Source of the DNA: Planctomycetales bacterium
Lineage (GTDB): Bacteria; Planctomycetota; Planctomycetia; Isosphaerales; Isosphaeraceae
DNA length: 53,535 bases
Direction of reading: 5' to 3'
Assembly: GCA_027451885.1 (NCBI GenBank)
Contig: DAIDHX010000157.1
Coordinates: 1 to 53,535 of the forward strand
The translations under genes were made by a program, and so were the position numbers. The notes under the pieces were generated by a model. The model worked only from the letters and a program-made list of their open reading frames with translations. It searched no databases and was not told the origin of the DNA. This document shows, piece after piece, positions 25,780 to 35,093 of the stretch; position 1 is the first letter of the stretch, and the number at the start of each line of letters is the position of its first letter.

Positions 25780-26985
25780 TTACCCTGTCACGCAGTCTGG
25801 GCGTTGACCACCCCCGGCGAGCCAGTCATAGACCTGTGACAAACGCTCGGCCTGGCGTTCCCAGGTGAACTGATCCTCGATGAGCTTACGCCCTCGCCGG
25901 CCCATCTCGGCTCGTTCCGCAGCCGTGCAGGCGAGCATTTGATCGAGGCCATGAGCAACGGACTCGGGTCTGGGTTCGACAACCATCGCGCCCCCTGTTG
26001 CCACGGCCTGGGGAAAGTAGCACGCCGAACTGATGAGGCAGGCACGCTCGCAAGCCATGGCTTCGAGCACAGCCATGCTAAAGCCCTCGCTGTAACTGGG
26101 GAGCACGAAGAAATCACTCGCGGCGAATACTCGGCGAGCATCCGCGCCACGCACATGCCCCAGGTATGTGATTCGTTGCTGGAGCCCCTGGGACTCGATT
26201 TCCTGCTTGAAAGGCGCCCAGGCGCCGTCGTCGATCCCCGCAAGCAGTAAGTGAGCCTCGCGATAGCGTTCTGCAACCCGGCCGAAGGCGTGCGCGAGCA
26301 GGTCCAGCCCCTTCTTGGCGTGGAGCCGGCCGAAAAAAAGGATTACCGTCTTGCCTACGAGCTCGGGATGGCTGGCCTCGAGCTCCGTGCGCGGCGGTAA
26401 GTGATCATAACGCGAGAGGTCGACCCCGTTCGGGATAAATGCGATTGGCGTCCAGGGAGCAAGGTCGCGCAGGTGCTCGATTTCTGGACGTGAAAGCGCG
26501 TGCAGGCAAGCGGCGGAGCGTAGGTTACGCGCTTCCACGAGTGACAGATAGATACGCTTTTTCCAGTACTTTTGCCGTAGCGCCCAGGGATCGGCCATGC
26601 CATGTGCAGCGACCAGGTATGGCGTTCCCGCCCGCAGCGCTGCCCGGGCGTAGGATCGCGTTTGCGTTTGCCAGAGCCCGTGCAGATGCACGACCTCGGC
26701 AGAGCGGACCATTGCGTCGAGATCCACGCCCGGGTCATGGAGCCACGGCAGCGCTGTCCGCTCCTCGAGGGTAAGCCTCGAGGGCGTGGTGGTTGCAATC
26801 GCAACGCTCCTACCCAGGTCTCTGAGCGCGCCCGTCATGCCCAGAATACTCGGCACCATGCCGCCATCGCGCGCGGGATCAAGCCCGTTGCAGATGTGCA
26901 GCACGCCGCTCCGCCTTCGTAATCGAGCCGAATCACGCGCCTGAGTCTCGCGCACGGGGATGGCGCTTGTGGCTGTCTCGCTCAT
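25780..26985 (-). CDS. Glycosyltransferase family 4 in the polysaccharide operon
   Basis: A 401-residue GT-B transferase. The N-terminal half has GVLHICNGLDPARDGGMV, VVHLHGLWQTQ and YLVAAHGMADPWAL, typical of GT4 enzymes acting on lipid-linked glycans. The C-terminal half has KTVILFFGRLHAKKGLDLL (donor site) and SEGFSMAVLEAMACERACLIS (E-x7-E). The start overlaps the stop of the previous GT4 by ATGA and has a strong AAGGAGG ribosome site inside that gene's last codons. The sugar is unknown; fucosyl or mannosyl transfer would fit the gmd gene in the operon, but nothing in the sequence shows it. Confidence 0.9.
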   Translation of the reverse strand: MSETATSAIPVRETQARDSARLRRRSGVLHICNGLDPARDGGMVPSILGMTGALRDLGRSVAIATTTPSRLTLEERTALPWLHDPGVDLDAMVRSAEVVHLHGLWQTQTRSYARAALRAGTPYLVAAHGMADPWALRQKYWKKRIYLSLVEARNLRSAACLHALSRPEIEHLRDLAPWTPIAFIPNGVDLSRYDHLPPRTELEASHPELVGKTVILFFGRLHAKKGLDLLAHAFGRVAERYREAHLLLAGIDDGAWAPFKQEIESQGLQQRITYLGHVRGADARRVFAASDFFVLPSYSEGFSMAVLEAMACERACLISSACYFPQAVATGGAMVVEPRPESVAHGLDQMLACTAAERAEMGRRGRKLIEDQFTWERQAERLSQVYDWLAGGGQRPDCVTG

Positions 26986-28193
26986 CGTACACCTCCTTGT
27001 TGCACCCGGAATCGTGATTCTCTCGTGCGCTTGCTCGACCGCACACTCTCCGCCAGGCTGACGGCCTCCAGCATTCCCGCGGCAAAGCGTTCCGGGCCCA
27101 GGCGTGCGACGGTCATCGCCGCACGTTCCCCCATCGCCTGTCGCTCGGATTCAGACAGTGTTGCCAGCCAGCCAAGCCGGGCGGCAAGCTCCGCGACGTC
27201 GAATGGATCGAACCGCGCGCCCGTCATCCCAGCCGGATCAGGTACAAGGCTCTCCGCGCATCCCGCCCGCGTGGAAATCAGCAGCGGTAAGCCGCAGGCC
27301 GCGGCCTCGTTTGCCACCAGGCCCCAGGGCTCAGACACGCTCGGAAGCACAAACGCGCTCGCAAAGGCATACCACCTTGGCAAGGCGTCCACTTGCAAAA
27401 ATCCGGGACGGTGGATCGATTCGGGATCCGGCATGCGCGCGATCAACCGTTCGAGATCGGCCTCGCCCAGTCCGCCGCCACAGAGCACGAGATCCCACGC
27501 CGCACCCGCGGGCGCCGAATCGCGGTAGAGCGCATACGCGGCCACCAGGCGCTCGAGGTTCTTCTCGGGCACGAAGCGGCACACACAGAGAAAATAGGGA
27601 CGATCCGGCAGCCCCGCGCGACTGGCGGAATCGTTGCGATACCGCGCCGATTCACGCTCGAAATAGGCATTGTCGACCGCGTTGTACCCAGGCGTGATGC
27701 GCTCGGCCCGCATGCCCAGGCGCACCAGATAATCGCGATGCGACGGCCCGCCCACAAGCGCGGAATCAAAAAACGCAACTCGCCGCCGCTTGACGGCCTC
27801 CTTCCACCACACACGCGGGCGATCGATCGCCTGGCTTTCTGACATCAATACGACAGGCAACCGTCGCTTGCGTCCCCAGCGCGCGGCAGCCATCGATTCC
27901 GGTCGTGCATAACCCGTTGCCGCGATGGCGTCGGGTTCATATTCCTCAAGTGCGTTCTCAATCGCTCGGGTGCAGTCGCGCGCATCGAGCGACTCCAGAA
28001 CCCGATCCGGAAAAAGCGTCACCCACTCGAAGGGCTCATCGCGGCGGTCCCGCGTCCAGGGATAGGTACGCTCACTGCCGGCGACCTCAATCGCAACGAG
28101 CCGATCGCCACGATCGCCAAGCGCGGTGGCGAGCGCACGCAGCCGGGCCAGGTGATAGGGGCCGAAGTTGGTGAAGCAAGCGGAGACAATCAT
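26982..28193 (-). CDS. Glycosyltransferase family 4 in the polysaccharide operon
   Basis: The protein has 403 residues. It begins VSACFTNFGPYHLARLRAL, a GT4 N-terminus, and later has PYFLCVCRFVPEKNLERLVAAY and SEPWGLVANEAAACGLPLLIS, the donor-binding E-x7-E region. A GAGG lies 7 nt before the ATG. It follows the acyltransferase gene by 22 bp and overlaps the next GT4 by 4 nt. Together with the other two GT4s and the GT2, the operon encodes at least four transferases beyond the initiating enzyme, suggesting a repeat unit of about five sugars (inference). Confidence 0.9.
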   Translation of the reverse strand: MIVSACFTNFGPYHLARLRALATALGDRGDRLVAIEVAGSERTYPWTRDRRDEPFEWVTLFPDRVLESLDARDCTRAIENALEEYEPDAIAATGYARPESMAAARWGRKRRLPVVLMSESQAIDRPRVWWKEAVKRRRVAFFDSALVGGPSHRDYLVRLGMRAERITPGYNAVDNAYFERESARYRNDSASRAGLPDRPYFLCVCRFVPEKNLERLVAAYALYRDSAPAGAAWDLVLCGGGLGEADLERLIARMPDPESIHRPGFLQVDALPRWYAFASAFVLPSVSEPWGLVANEAAACGLPLLISTRAGCAESLVPDPAGMTGARFDPFDVAELAARLGWLATLSESERQAMGERAAMTVARLGPERFAAGMLEAVSLAESVRSSKRTRESRFRVQQGGVR

Positions 28194-28215
28194 AATCTAA
28201 CCTCACCGATGCGTG

Positions 28216-29475
28216 TCATGATCCTGCCGCCGGGAACGAGATCCGCGCCTGCCCGCCAACGGCGTCGCGGCCGCCGGCCGAGCTGAGCCTGCGAAGAAGG
28301 CCGGCCCTCCAGGCCATGATGGGCGCCTCAAGGAGATAGCCGCCCAGAATCCCGCACGCGATGCCCGCCGCCGAGAGCAACAGGCTCGTGCCAACCCAGC
28401 CAAGCGGTAGCCCCAGGCGAATCAGCATCGAGCCAACGAGCATCAGGATCGGCCCGTGCAGCAGGTACGTAGGATAGCTGGACAATCCCAGCCCCTCGAC
28501 AACAGCCTTCACCCTTGCCGGTGGCTGAGCATGACCCGATCGAGCTGTATCACACCCAAGAAAGCGAATGAGCATGAGTGCAAATGCAAAGCCTGAACCC
28601 GCCAGCACGAGCTCGTACCTTGCAAGCACAAGCGCCTTGCAGGCGATGCTCGCCGCAAGCACCAACGGCCAGGCGCGCGCCACGATCTGGATCAGGGCGC
28701 TCCGTGCCAGAAAGTCGCGGTGCGCAGCGATGATCGCGCCCGCGAACCAGTGCGTGCCCAGTCCAAAAAGAAGGGCCGTGGCACCAAATGCGGGCGACTT
28801 CAAGGCGAATCGATACACAAAATACATCGACCAGCCCAGCAGCACGCACGCCACGAGCCCCACTCGTTCCGGGCGCTTGTGAATACGCGACGACGCCACG
28901 ACAAGCGCACCAAAGAAGGCGTAATAGAACGCCTCGTTGGTGATGCTCCAGGACGGCGAGAACGATCCGTACGTCTGCGTGAGATTCTGCAAAAGCAGAA
29001 CCTGGCACACAAGCACCTGGTAATTGATGCCGTGCGGCCAGTTCGCGGGGCGAACTGGTGCAATCCACAGCTCAACCACAACCGCGAACGCGAGCGCGAG
29101 GTAATAGAGCGGCAAGAGCCGGCTCGCCCGCGCGATGAAATACGTCCCCGGCTGAAATGACCCGCGCTCGCACATTCTTTGCACCGAAAGCTGAATGCAG
29201 TAGCCACTGATCACGAAGAAGCCCATCACCCAGTACACACCGCTTCCCGCCGCTGCCGCAAACACGCCCCCGAATGCTCCTAGCTGCGCGCGCTCGCTGG
29301 GCAGCATCGAAAACGAAACCTCGATCGCATGGGCGACGACGACGAGATACGCAAACAGGCCACGGCATACGTCTATTTGTTCATTTGTTGAGAGCAATCC
29401 GAGTCTGTGTTTGAACGCGATCTTGCGCGGTTTCGACATCGCTGAGTTGTTCATTGGATCGCGCTCCATGCTCAT
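28216..29475 (-). CDS. Acyltransferase-3 family membrane O-acyltransferase
   Basis: A 419-residue membrane protein with about ten TM segments. The N-terminal QIDVCRGLFAYLVVVAHAI carries the R and H pair expected of acyltransferase-3 (OafA/YrhL) enzymes, and GFFVISGYCIQLSV and the C-terminal SSYPTYLLHGPIL are also typical. These enzymes acetylate or otherwise acylate surface sugars at the membrane. ATG 29475 is chosen because it overlaps the stop of the Wzy-like gene as ATGA; a further ATG at 29454 is possible. Its place between polymerase and transferases indicates that the polymer is O-acylated. Confidence 0.87.
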   Translation of the reverse strand: MSMERDPMNNSAMSKPRKIAFKHRLGLLSTNEQIDVCRGLFAYLVVVAHAIEVSFSMLPSERAQLGAFGGVFAAAAGSGVYWVMGFFVISGYCIQLSVQRMCERGSFQPGTYFIARASRLLPLYYLALAFAVVVELWIAPVRPANWPHGINYQVLVCQVLLLQNLTQTYGSFSPSWSITNEAFYYAFFGALVVASSRIHKRPERVGLVACVLLGWSMYFVYRFALKSPAFGATALLFGLGTHWFAGAIIAAHRDFLARSALIQIVARAWPLVLAASIACKALVLARYELVLAGSGFAFALMLIRFLGCDTARSGHAQPPARVKAVVEGLGLSSYPTYLLHGPILMLVGSMLIRLGLPLGWVGTSLLLSAAGIACGILGGYLLEAPIMAWRAGLLRRLSSAGGRDAVGGQARISFPAAGS

Positions 29476-30881
29476 GCACCCTGCGCCCCGTGCCCCCGCG
29501 CAAGCGCCGCCGCGCCCCGCAACGCGGGCAGTGGCGCACCGGGAGCCGCGTGGCCTACCACGCTGGCCGAGGACGATGCAAATCGATTGACCCACCACAT
29601 GAGCACAACGAGCGGGAACGTCGTGAATCCCCAGTTGTAGTAGAACCAGACAAGCGGGTCGTCACACACAACCATGAACCAGGCGTTGTAATAAAAAATC
29701 GCCCACCAGAATTGCACCCAGGGCACGTCAGCATAGCGCTTCATGTACTCGTAGGCCAGCCGGAGGCCGAAGGCAACGCACGCGAGCACCACGATCGTGC
29801 CGATCGCTCCTCCGTTGAGCTGGGTCGCTCCCAGTAACCCGATGGCGGGGCCAGTGAAGTCGTCTTCACGCTCCAGCTCCGATCCAGCCTGCCAGGCGCT
29901 GATCCACGCCGCCCGGCCGTAATACGGCTTGGACGGCCAGATGACCCGCGGGATGAAGGTCGATACGACTCGCAGATAGCTTTCGCCGTAGTCGTAGCCA
30001 GACTTTTCAGGAACCGTATCCATCATGAGCAGGAAGCCGCCGTACTCTTCCGTCTCGTAGGTCGTGATGGATTCATCGGCGTCAGCCAGGTTCAGGTTGG
30101 TAAGAATGCGGGCCACGTCGAATTCGGTCACGAACGAGATAAAGCCGTCGAAGGAGCGTGGATGCGAACGATCGTTTCTCCAGCCCAGGGCGATCGAAAC
30201 CACAAGCGCACCCACGAACGCGGTGCTGCAGAGCACAGCCCAGCTCGGGCGTTTCCGCCGCGTGAGATACCACGCGCACAGCGTGGCGAGCACCGCGATG
30301 AGCGAGTGCGATCGCTTGCCGTTGAACATCCAGATGGCGGCGTAGGCAAACGAGATCCCCAGTCCTGCCAAGAGAAAGGGCGTGCGCCGGGTATTCGCCT
30401 GCTGCCCAGCAACGATCAGCATGATTCCCGCGACCATCATCACAAACGGGAAGTTGGTGATGAGCGAGGCTTCGCTTGTGAGCGTGGCCGGGTCGTTCGG
30501 GTTCCTGAGCACAAGCCCTGCACAGAACAGACCCCAGATCACAAGCGGAGGCGCGAGCAGGGTGATCACGCCACGTGACCAGGCGCGGGGCGGACTGGGC
30601 AAAATCCCCACGGCCGGTCGGCCTGGGCAAACATGATACACGGCGAGAAACCAGGCGAGCGCCCAGAGGGCCCGCCAGTCGGCCTCAGCCACGAGCGTTT
30701 CGCCCCGCACCGACACGCCCCAGTCGTGATAGCGAATCGCCTGAATTACATAGATCTGGATGTAGCCGACAAGGAATAGCCACACTGGCGCAAACGGGTC
30801 GAACTTGCGCAACACCACCTGCGCCAGGAAGTAGGCGACGATCAGGCCGGCGGTTGCGAAAGGATATATGGGCCCGTCCAT
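29472..30881 (-). CDS. Wzy-like oligosaccharide repeat-unit polymerase
   Basis: A 469-residue integral membrane protein with about eleven hydrophobic segments and a large extracytoplasmic loop (~265-345). The loop contains FIPRVIWPSKPYYGRAAW, a motif seen in O-antigen-polymerase-like proteins ('P..W..KP'). Sequence conservation in this family is low, so topology and context carry the call. It would join lipid-linked repeat units at the outer face of the membrane. It follows a GT4 gene by 55 bp and overlaps the acyltransferase start by 4 nt. A second ligase/polymerase-like gene lies upstream at 37716-39281; which of the two polymerises is unclear. Confidence 0.78.
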   Translation of the reverse strand: MDGPIYPFATAGLIVAYFLAQVVLRKFDPFAPVWLFLVGYIQIYVIQAIRYHDWGVSVRGETLVAEADWRALWALAWFLAVYHVCPGRPAVGILPSPPRAWSRGVITLLAPPLVIWGLFCAGLVLRNPNDPATLTSEASLITNFPFVMMVAGIMLIVAGQQANTRRTPFLLAGLGISFAYAAIWMFNGKRSHSLIAVLATLCAWYLTRRKRPSWAVLCSTAFVGALVVSIALGWRNDRSHPRSFDGFISFVTEFDVARILTNLNLADADESITTYETEEYGGFLLMMDTVPEKSGYDYGESYLRVVSTFIPRVIWPSKPYYGRAAWISAWQAGSELEREDDFTGPAIGLLGATQLNGGAIGTIVVLACVAFGLRLAYEYMKRYADVPWVQFWWAIFYYNAWFMVVCDDPLVWFYYNWGFTTFPLVVLMWWVNRFASSSASVVGHAAPGAPLPALRGAAALARGHGAQGA

Positions 30882-30936
30882 GGCTGTGCTCGACTTCTGG
30901 TGCTCTCGGCACTCATCCTCGGAGCGATCGGATGCG

Positions 30937-32280
30937 TCAGACTCCCACTTCGATACACCGCGACTGGGCGTTTACCGCCCCGATACGAGTCCCGTCCACC
31001 TCGGGATCGATCAGCTCGCCGATCACTTCGACAAGCGCCTGTTGATACCGGGGCCAGTCGAACTCGAGCGCCCGTGCGCGTGCTGCCTGGCCCATCTGGC
31101 TGCGTAGAGCAAAATCAAGGCCGAGCCGCTCAATCGCCGCGGCGAGCGCGGCGACATCCCCCGCTGGGACAAGCAACCCCTCCTTGCCATGGCGCACAAC
31201 CGAGCCCGCCTGGGGGGTCACCACGAGCGGGAGCCCGCAGGCGAGAGCCTCATAAGTGACGACGGCCGAGCCCTCGAAGAGAGAAGGAAAGACGAAGACG
31301 TCCGCCGCGGCCATTCGCGCCGGCATCTCGGCGTGAGCGACCTGGCCGAGCAGTTCGACCTCGTCCAGGTAGGAGCGGATCGGCCCAAGCGCGCGGGGCA
31401 GGGAGCCAAGAAGCTGCAATTTCCAGCCGGGCCTGCGCACCTTGCGCCAGGCCTCGAGCAGGTAACCGATCCCCTTGCGCTGGCTGACACCGCCGGCAAA
31501 CAGGAATGTGCACTCCGAGCCTGGTGAGCGCTTTGCCGCGGGGCGGAACCTGCGGCAATCGGCTGCGTAGGGAATGACGCGCACGCGCTCGCGTGGCGTG
31601 CCGTGGCGTATGATCGTCTCTGCGATATGCGTGGAGGGAACCACGATGCGATCGGCGAGCTCGATCTCGCGGAGCCTGCGATCGTGCAGCCATCGGAGCT
31701 CGGCGGAATCGAGTTGCGTGTCGCCCAGATAGATCGGCAGGAACTCGGGCGCCCGTTCGGCCTCACGCTCGAGAACCTGGCATTCCTCGCGCACGTCGCC
31801 ATGGACCATGCTAAGCACGGAAGGGATCCCCCGCGATCGGCACGCAGCAAGCGCGTGCGTGGAAGCCACGTCGCTGAAGGCAAGTAGCAGATCAGGCCGC
31901 AGGCTTGCGATGGTTCGAGCCAGTCTCGCATCGAAGCGATCCGTCCGCGCTCGTGCGAGGGCCCTGCGGGCGGCCGGCCAGCGCGAGCCGAGCCTCGATT
32001 CCACCCGCAACGCCAGATCGTAGCTGGGAACCGAACGCACCAGACGGCCAGGAATCTCCTCGTCGTGGCGGCGGAGCAAGAAGCGCTCCGCTCGCTCGAA
32101 TCTGCGGGGTGCCAGTTTGCGCGCCAGCCGGGCCATTCTGCCAGCGGGATCGTAATAGGTCGCTGTGAGGAACGAGCCCAGCAATCCTGCCCGGCCAAGC
32201 CCCACCGCGGCCTGGTACGCCGGCGGCCGGGAATCCGGGCAGGCGATCAAGACCGAACGATCCATCCCTTGCTTGTTCAT
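30937..32280 (-). CDS. Glycosyltransferase family 4 in the polysaccharide operon
   Basis: A 447-residue GT-B enzyme. Landmarks are RPDLLLAFSDVASTHAL, RIVVPSTHIAETIIRHGTP, TFLFAGGVSQRKGIGYLLEAW (donor domain start) and FEGSAVVTYEALACGLPLVVTP (E-x7-E). ATG 32280 is preferred, with GAGG 5 nt upstream; the frame stays open to 32433, inside the gmd gene. It follows gmd by 47 bp, so a gmd product (a GDP-6-deoxyhexose) is a reasonable donor guess but no more. It is longer than its GT4 neighbours because of an N-terminal helical insert. Confidence 0.88.
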   Translation of the reverse strand: MNKQGMDRSVLIACPDSRPPAYQAAVGLGRAGLLGSFLTATYYDPAGRMARLARKLAPRRFERAERFLLRRHDEEIPGRLVRSVPSYDLALRVESRLGSRWPAARRALARARTDRFDARLARTIASLRPDLLLAFSDVASTHALAACRSRGIPSVLSMVHGDVREECQVLEREAERAPEFLPIYLGDTQLDSAELRWLHDRRLREIELADRIVVPSTHIAETIIRHGTPRERVRVIPYAADCRRFRPAAKRSPGSECTFLFAGGVSQRKGIGYLLEAWRKVRRPGWKLQLLGSLPRALGPIRSYLDEVELLGQVAHAEMPARMAAADVFVFPSLFEGSAVVTYEALACGLPLVVTPQAGSVVRHGKEGLLVPAGDVAALAAAIERLGLDFALRSQMGQAARARALEFDWPRYQQALVEVIGELIDPEVDGTRIGAVNAQSRCIEVGV

Positions 32281-32327
32281 CGATGCCTCGGTCGTCCGTG
32301 TCGAAGGCAAACCCGATTCGCAGGCGA

Positions 32328-33344
32328 TCAATCCCTGCGATACGTGGCGGCGAAGCGCTCCCGCCGCGCAAGCTCGAGATCGTGCTCCACCATCATCTTG
32401 ATCAGGCCGCGGAAGTCGACCTCGGGCTTCCATCCCAGAGTTTTACGCGCTTTCGACGCATCGCCCAGCAAGACGTCGACTTCCGAAGGCCGCGTGTAAC
32501 GTTGGTCGAACTCCACGAATTCGTGATAGTCGAGATCCACAAGCGAAAACGCCAACTCGAGAAGCTCGCGGACGGAGTAGGTCTCGCCGGTCGCAACCAC
32601 GTAGTCGTCCGGAGTGTGATGCTGGAGCATGAGCCACATCGCCCGCACGTAATCGCCGGCGAAGCCCCAGTCACGCTTGGCGTCGAGATTACCCATCACG
32701 AGCTTCTTTTGCAGTCCCTCCTTGATCCGCGCTGCACCAAGCGTCACCTTGCGGGTCACGAAGGATTCGCCCCGCCGCGGACTCTCGTGATTGAACAACA
32801 CCCCCGAGCACGCAAACATCCCATACGCCTCGCGATAGTTGATCGTTTGCCAGTGGGCGTACAGCTTGGCGCAGGCATAGGGACTGCGTGGGTGGAATGG
32901 CGTCTCCAGACTCTGCGGAGGGGGCGCGGATCCAAACATCTCCGAGCTCGACGCCTGGTAGAATTTCACAGGCTTGGTGGAATTGAGCTGACGCACAGCC
33001 TCGAGTACACGCAGTGTTCCCAGCCCGACCACGTCTCCCGTGTACAGGGGCTGGTCGAACGAAACCCGCACGTGGCTCTGAGCTCCCAGGTTGTACACCT
33101 AGTACGGGCGGACCTTATCCATGACCATCGATAGGCTCGATGCATCCGCCAGGTCGGCATAGTGCAGAAACAGCCGGTCCTGGAGCGAACGGTCGTGCGC
33201 AAGCAGGTGGTCGATACGCTGGCGATTCAAGCTGCTCGACCTGCGCACGAGGCCGTGAACCTCATATTCCGGCTTGCCGAGTAGGAACTCAGCAAGATAC
33301 GACCCATCCTGCCCGGTGATGCCCGTGATAAGCGCTCGAATCAT
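32328..33344 (-). pseudogene. gmd: GDP-mannose 4,6-dehydratase interrupted by one in-frame TAG
   Basis: Gmd converts GDP-mannose to GDP-4-keto-6-deoxymannose, the precursor of GDP-fucose and GDP-rhamnose. The frame is otherwise intact over 338 codons. It has the NAD(P) motif GITGQDGSY (8-15), RRSSS (34-38), [12 protein letters not shown], the QASSSEMFG active-site loop and YACAK (Tyr156, Lys160 counted through the stop). Codon 82 is TAG (33101-33099). Known Gmd proteins read Pro-Asp-Glu-Val-Tyr here, but this sequence reads Pro-Tyr-stop-Val-Tyr. GAC GAG to TAC TAG needs two G-to-T changes in adjacent codons. Either the gene is freshly inactivated or the base calls are wrong. A GTG right after the stop could only give a protein without the nucleotide-binding start. 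It lies between epsI-like and GT4 genes with 47-bp gaps. Confidence 0.88.
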
Positions 33345-33391
33345 GTGGCCTCGTCGTGAATGAGTGCTGATGGAGAAATCAATTCTACATA

Positions 33392-34069
33392 TTAAGGAAT
33401 ATAATATTCCGCACGCGACTCTGGGAGGATCGGCTCGAGCTCGGCCAGCAGGCCGCGGGCGAAATCAATCATCGCGTTGCCCTCGGGATCATCCTCGCCC
33501 GTCGAGAAGACCTCGATCGTAATCGAGGACCCCCTGGTGGTCCGTCCGTGGCTGCTCCGGCTTGTGATGGGCAAACGTCTCACGTAGTTTTCCAGCCGTC
33601 CTTCACCAAAGATGTAGTACCAGAAACCCACGTTTTCGACCAGATCGCCCCGCGCGTAAGCGAGCAGAGTGGCGAGCTGATCGCGGCCCGCGAGCCTGCC
33701 CAGCGTGATCACGCGGGTGCGTGATTCGATCTTCGTCCGCCCAGCCGAGGGGAGGCAGATTTCGGGCGTATGCCTTAGGTTGTCGCCTTTCCGAGAATAA
33801 TTGATCCAGAGCCGCATCTTGCGGCCGCGGAAGCGCGGGCATTCATACACCCGGCTCAGGTAGTCGGTCGCCTGGGAACGCTCGAGAATGTCGGGGTCGA
33901 CAGTTTCGTCCTGGCCTGACCAGTCGCCGATGGCGAACGGGATGGAGCTAAGCGGGCGTTTGAGCGGCGGCCTCTCGGTTTCGTTCATGCGCCCAAGCAC
34001 AAGCTGGCAGGCCAGTGCGCTTAGCAACAGCACGCACGCGATCAAGGCTCGGCGGGGAATCGTCTTCAT
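33392..34069 (-). CDS. EpsI-family exosortase-associated protein
   Basis: The protein has 225 residues. One TM segment (~8-26) is followed by a periplasmic domain with [39 protein letters not shown] and [11 protein letters not shown]. The H-x-P-E-x-C-L-P element (His100, Cys105) is the hallmark of the EpsI/DUF3485 family, which is often fused to or encoded beside exosortases and exopolysaccharide genes. It lies 49 bp after the exosortase gene. Its molecular role is not established; a role in the exosortase/polysaccharide process is the common inference. Confidence 0.9.
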   Translation of the reverse strand: MKTIPRRALIACVLLLSALACQLVLGRMNETERPPLKRPLSSIPFAIGDWSGQDETVDPDILERSQATDYLSRVYECPRFRGRKMRLWINYSRKGDNLRHTPEICLPSAGRTKIESRTRVITLGRLAGRDQLATLLAYARGDLVENVGFWYYIFGEGRLENYVRRLPITSRSSHGRTTRGSSITIEVFSTGEDDPEGNAMIDFARGLLAELEPILPESRAEYYIP

Positions 34070-34118
34070 GGGGGTTACTCGCCTTGGTTCCTGTTTATTG
34101 CTCGGCCCGAGCGGCTGC

Positions 34119-35075
34119 TTACGCCGAGCTCACGGCGATCCGCGTGGAATCGCCGGCGGTTGCGACCCTGCGTGTTTCTGGCCTGAGCTGGTCGAGTAAG
34201 AAACAGACAACACTCAGGAGTGCGAGGCCCACGCCCATCATGAGCAGCCCCTCGAGCGTGTGGTAGGCGCCGCTGGCGTATTTCGAGCCTGAATAGTGCG
34301 TGATGTAGCCGGTCATGACGATGCGGAGGATATTGGCCGAAAGCGCGATCGGCAAGGCCGAGGACAGGATCGCCAACCGGTGCCACCAGGGCCGGCCGCC
34401 CATGTAGGCCATGGCCGTGGTCAGCGCCAGGAATCCGGTGAGCTGCCGCATGCCGCTGCATGCCTCGGCCACAAAAAGCTGAACTCCCCCTGGGAGCGTA
34501 AGCCGATTACCCTCGCACAGTACGGGCACGCCGGTTGCGTTCATGATACCTGAGGCTGCCTGACTTGCCAGAAGCTGCAACGGCGAAGCAATCCGGGTGT
34601 AAAGCGCGATCGGCAACGGGATCATGAACGCCAGAAACAGGATTGCAAACCAGTAGCGTTTCAGCGCGCCTGCCCCACCCAGAAGCGTGAACGCGCCCAT
34701 CAGCGCAACCAGGAAAGCAAGGTCGCCAAGGAAGGGAATGGGCAGCGGGATTGTGACGAGCATGAGTGCCAGTGCAACCGCGAGCAGAACCGTGCCGAGC
34801 GTCACACCGCCCCGAATGGGCGTGGGACCCTGGCGCGCTGCCTGGCGGAGAAAATACAGGCTGATCAGCGGAACCAGAAATCCATGGCTGTAGTTCTCGT
34901 CATTGCTCCAAACCTGTACGAAGTGGGCCAGATTATCGCGAAAGACGAGGGCGATGAGTGCAATGGTTGCTGCGATGGCAGCGACGGAAGTGCGTGCCTG
35001 GCGATCGCCGAGGGCGTTCTCCATCGCCGCTTCGAGCGAGTCGATCTCGCGGGTTGCAGTTAGGCTTTGCGACAC
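34119..35075 (-). CDS. Exosortase (membrane cysteine transpeptidase)
   Basis: A 318-residue integral membrane protein with about eight TM helices. The catalytic triad is complete: Cys206 in VAEACSGMRQL, Arg251 in LSANILRIV and His272 in GAYHTLEGLLMM. W-SNDENYSHGFLVP (56-69) is the usual exosortase N-terminal motif. Exosortases are proposed to cut PEP-CTERM-type tails of exported proteins and attach them to the envelope, and are regularly encoded in exopolysaccharide loci. The start is GTG with AAGAGG 7 nt upstream. It sits 18 bp after the FHA-like/TPR gene and just before the epsI-like gene. I cannot assign the exosortase subtype by eye, and no PEP-CTERM substrate is visible in the window. 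Confidence 0.93.
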   Translation of the reverse strand: MSQSLTATREIDSLEAAMENALGDRQARTSVAAIAATIALIALVFRDNLAHFVQVWSNDENYSHGFLVPLISLYFLRQAARQGPTPIRGGVTLGTVLLAVALALMLVTIPLPIPFLGDLAFLVALMGAFTLLGGAGALKRYWFAILFLAFMIPLPIALYTRIASPLQLLASQAASGIMNATGVPVLCEGNRLTLPGGVQLFVAEACSGMRQLTGFLALTTAMAYMGGRPWWHRLAILSSALPIALSANILRIVMTGYITHYSGSKYASGAYHTLEGLLMMGVGLALLSVVCFLLDQLRPETRRVATAGDSTRIAVSSA

Positions 35076-35093
35076 GGGATCACCTCTTGGAAA

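Noticed and set aside
33099-33101. Programmed read-through or TAG recoding in gmd
   Set aside because: No recoding element or pyrrolysine genes are seen, and other genes end in normal stops. A mutation or base-call error explains the data better.
33396-33410. Perfect AT-rich palindrome GGAATATAATATTCC
   Set aside because: It lies inside the last codons of the epsI-like gene (Glu-Tyr-Tyr-Ile-Pro) and is explained by coding; a regulatory role has no support.
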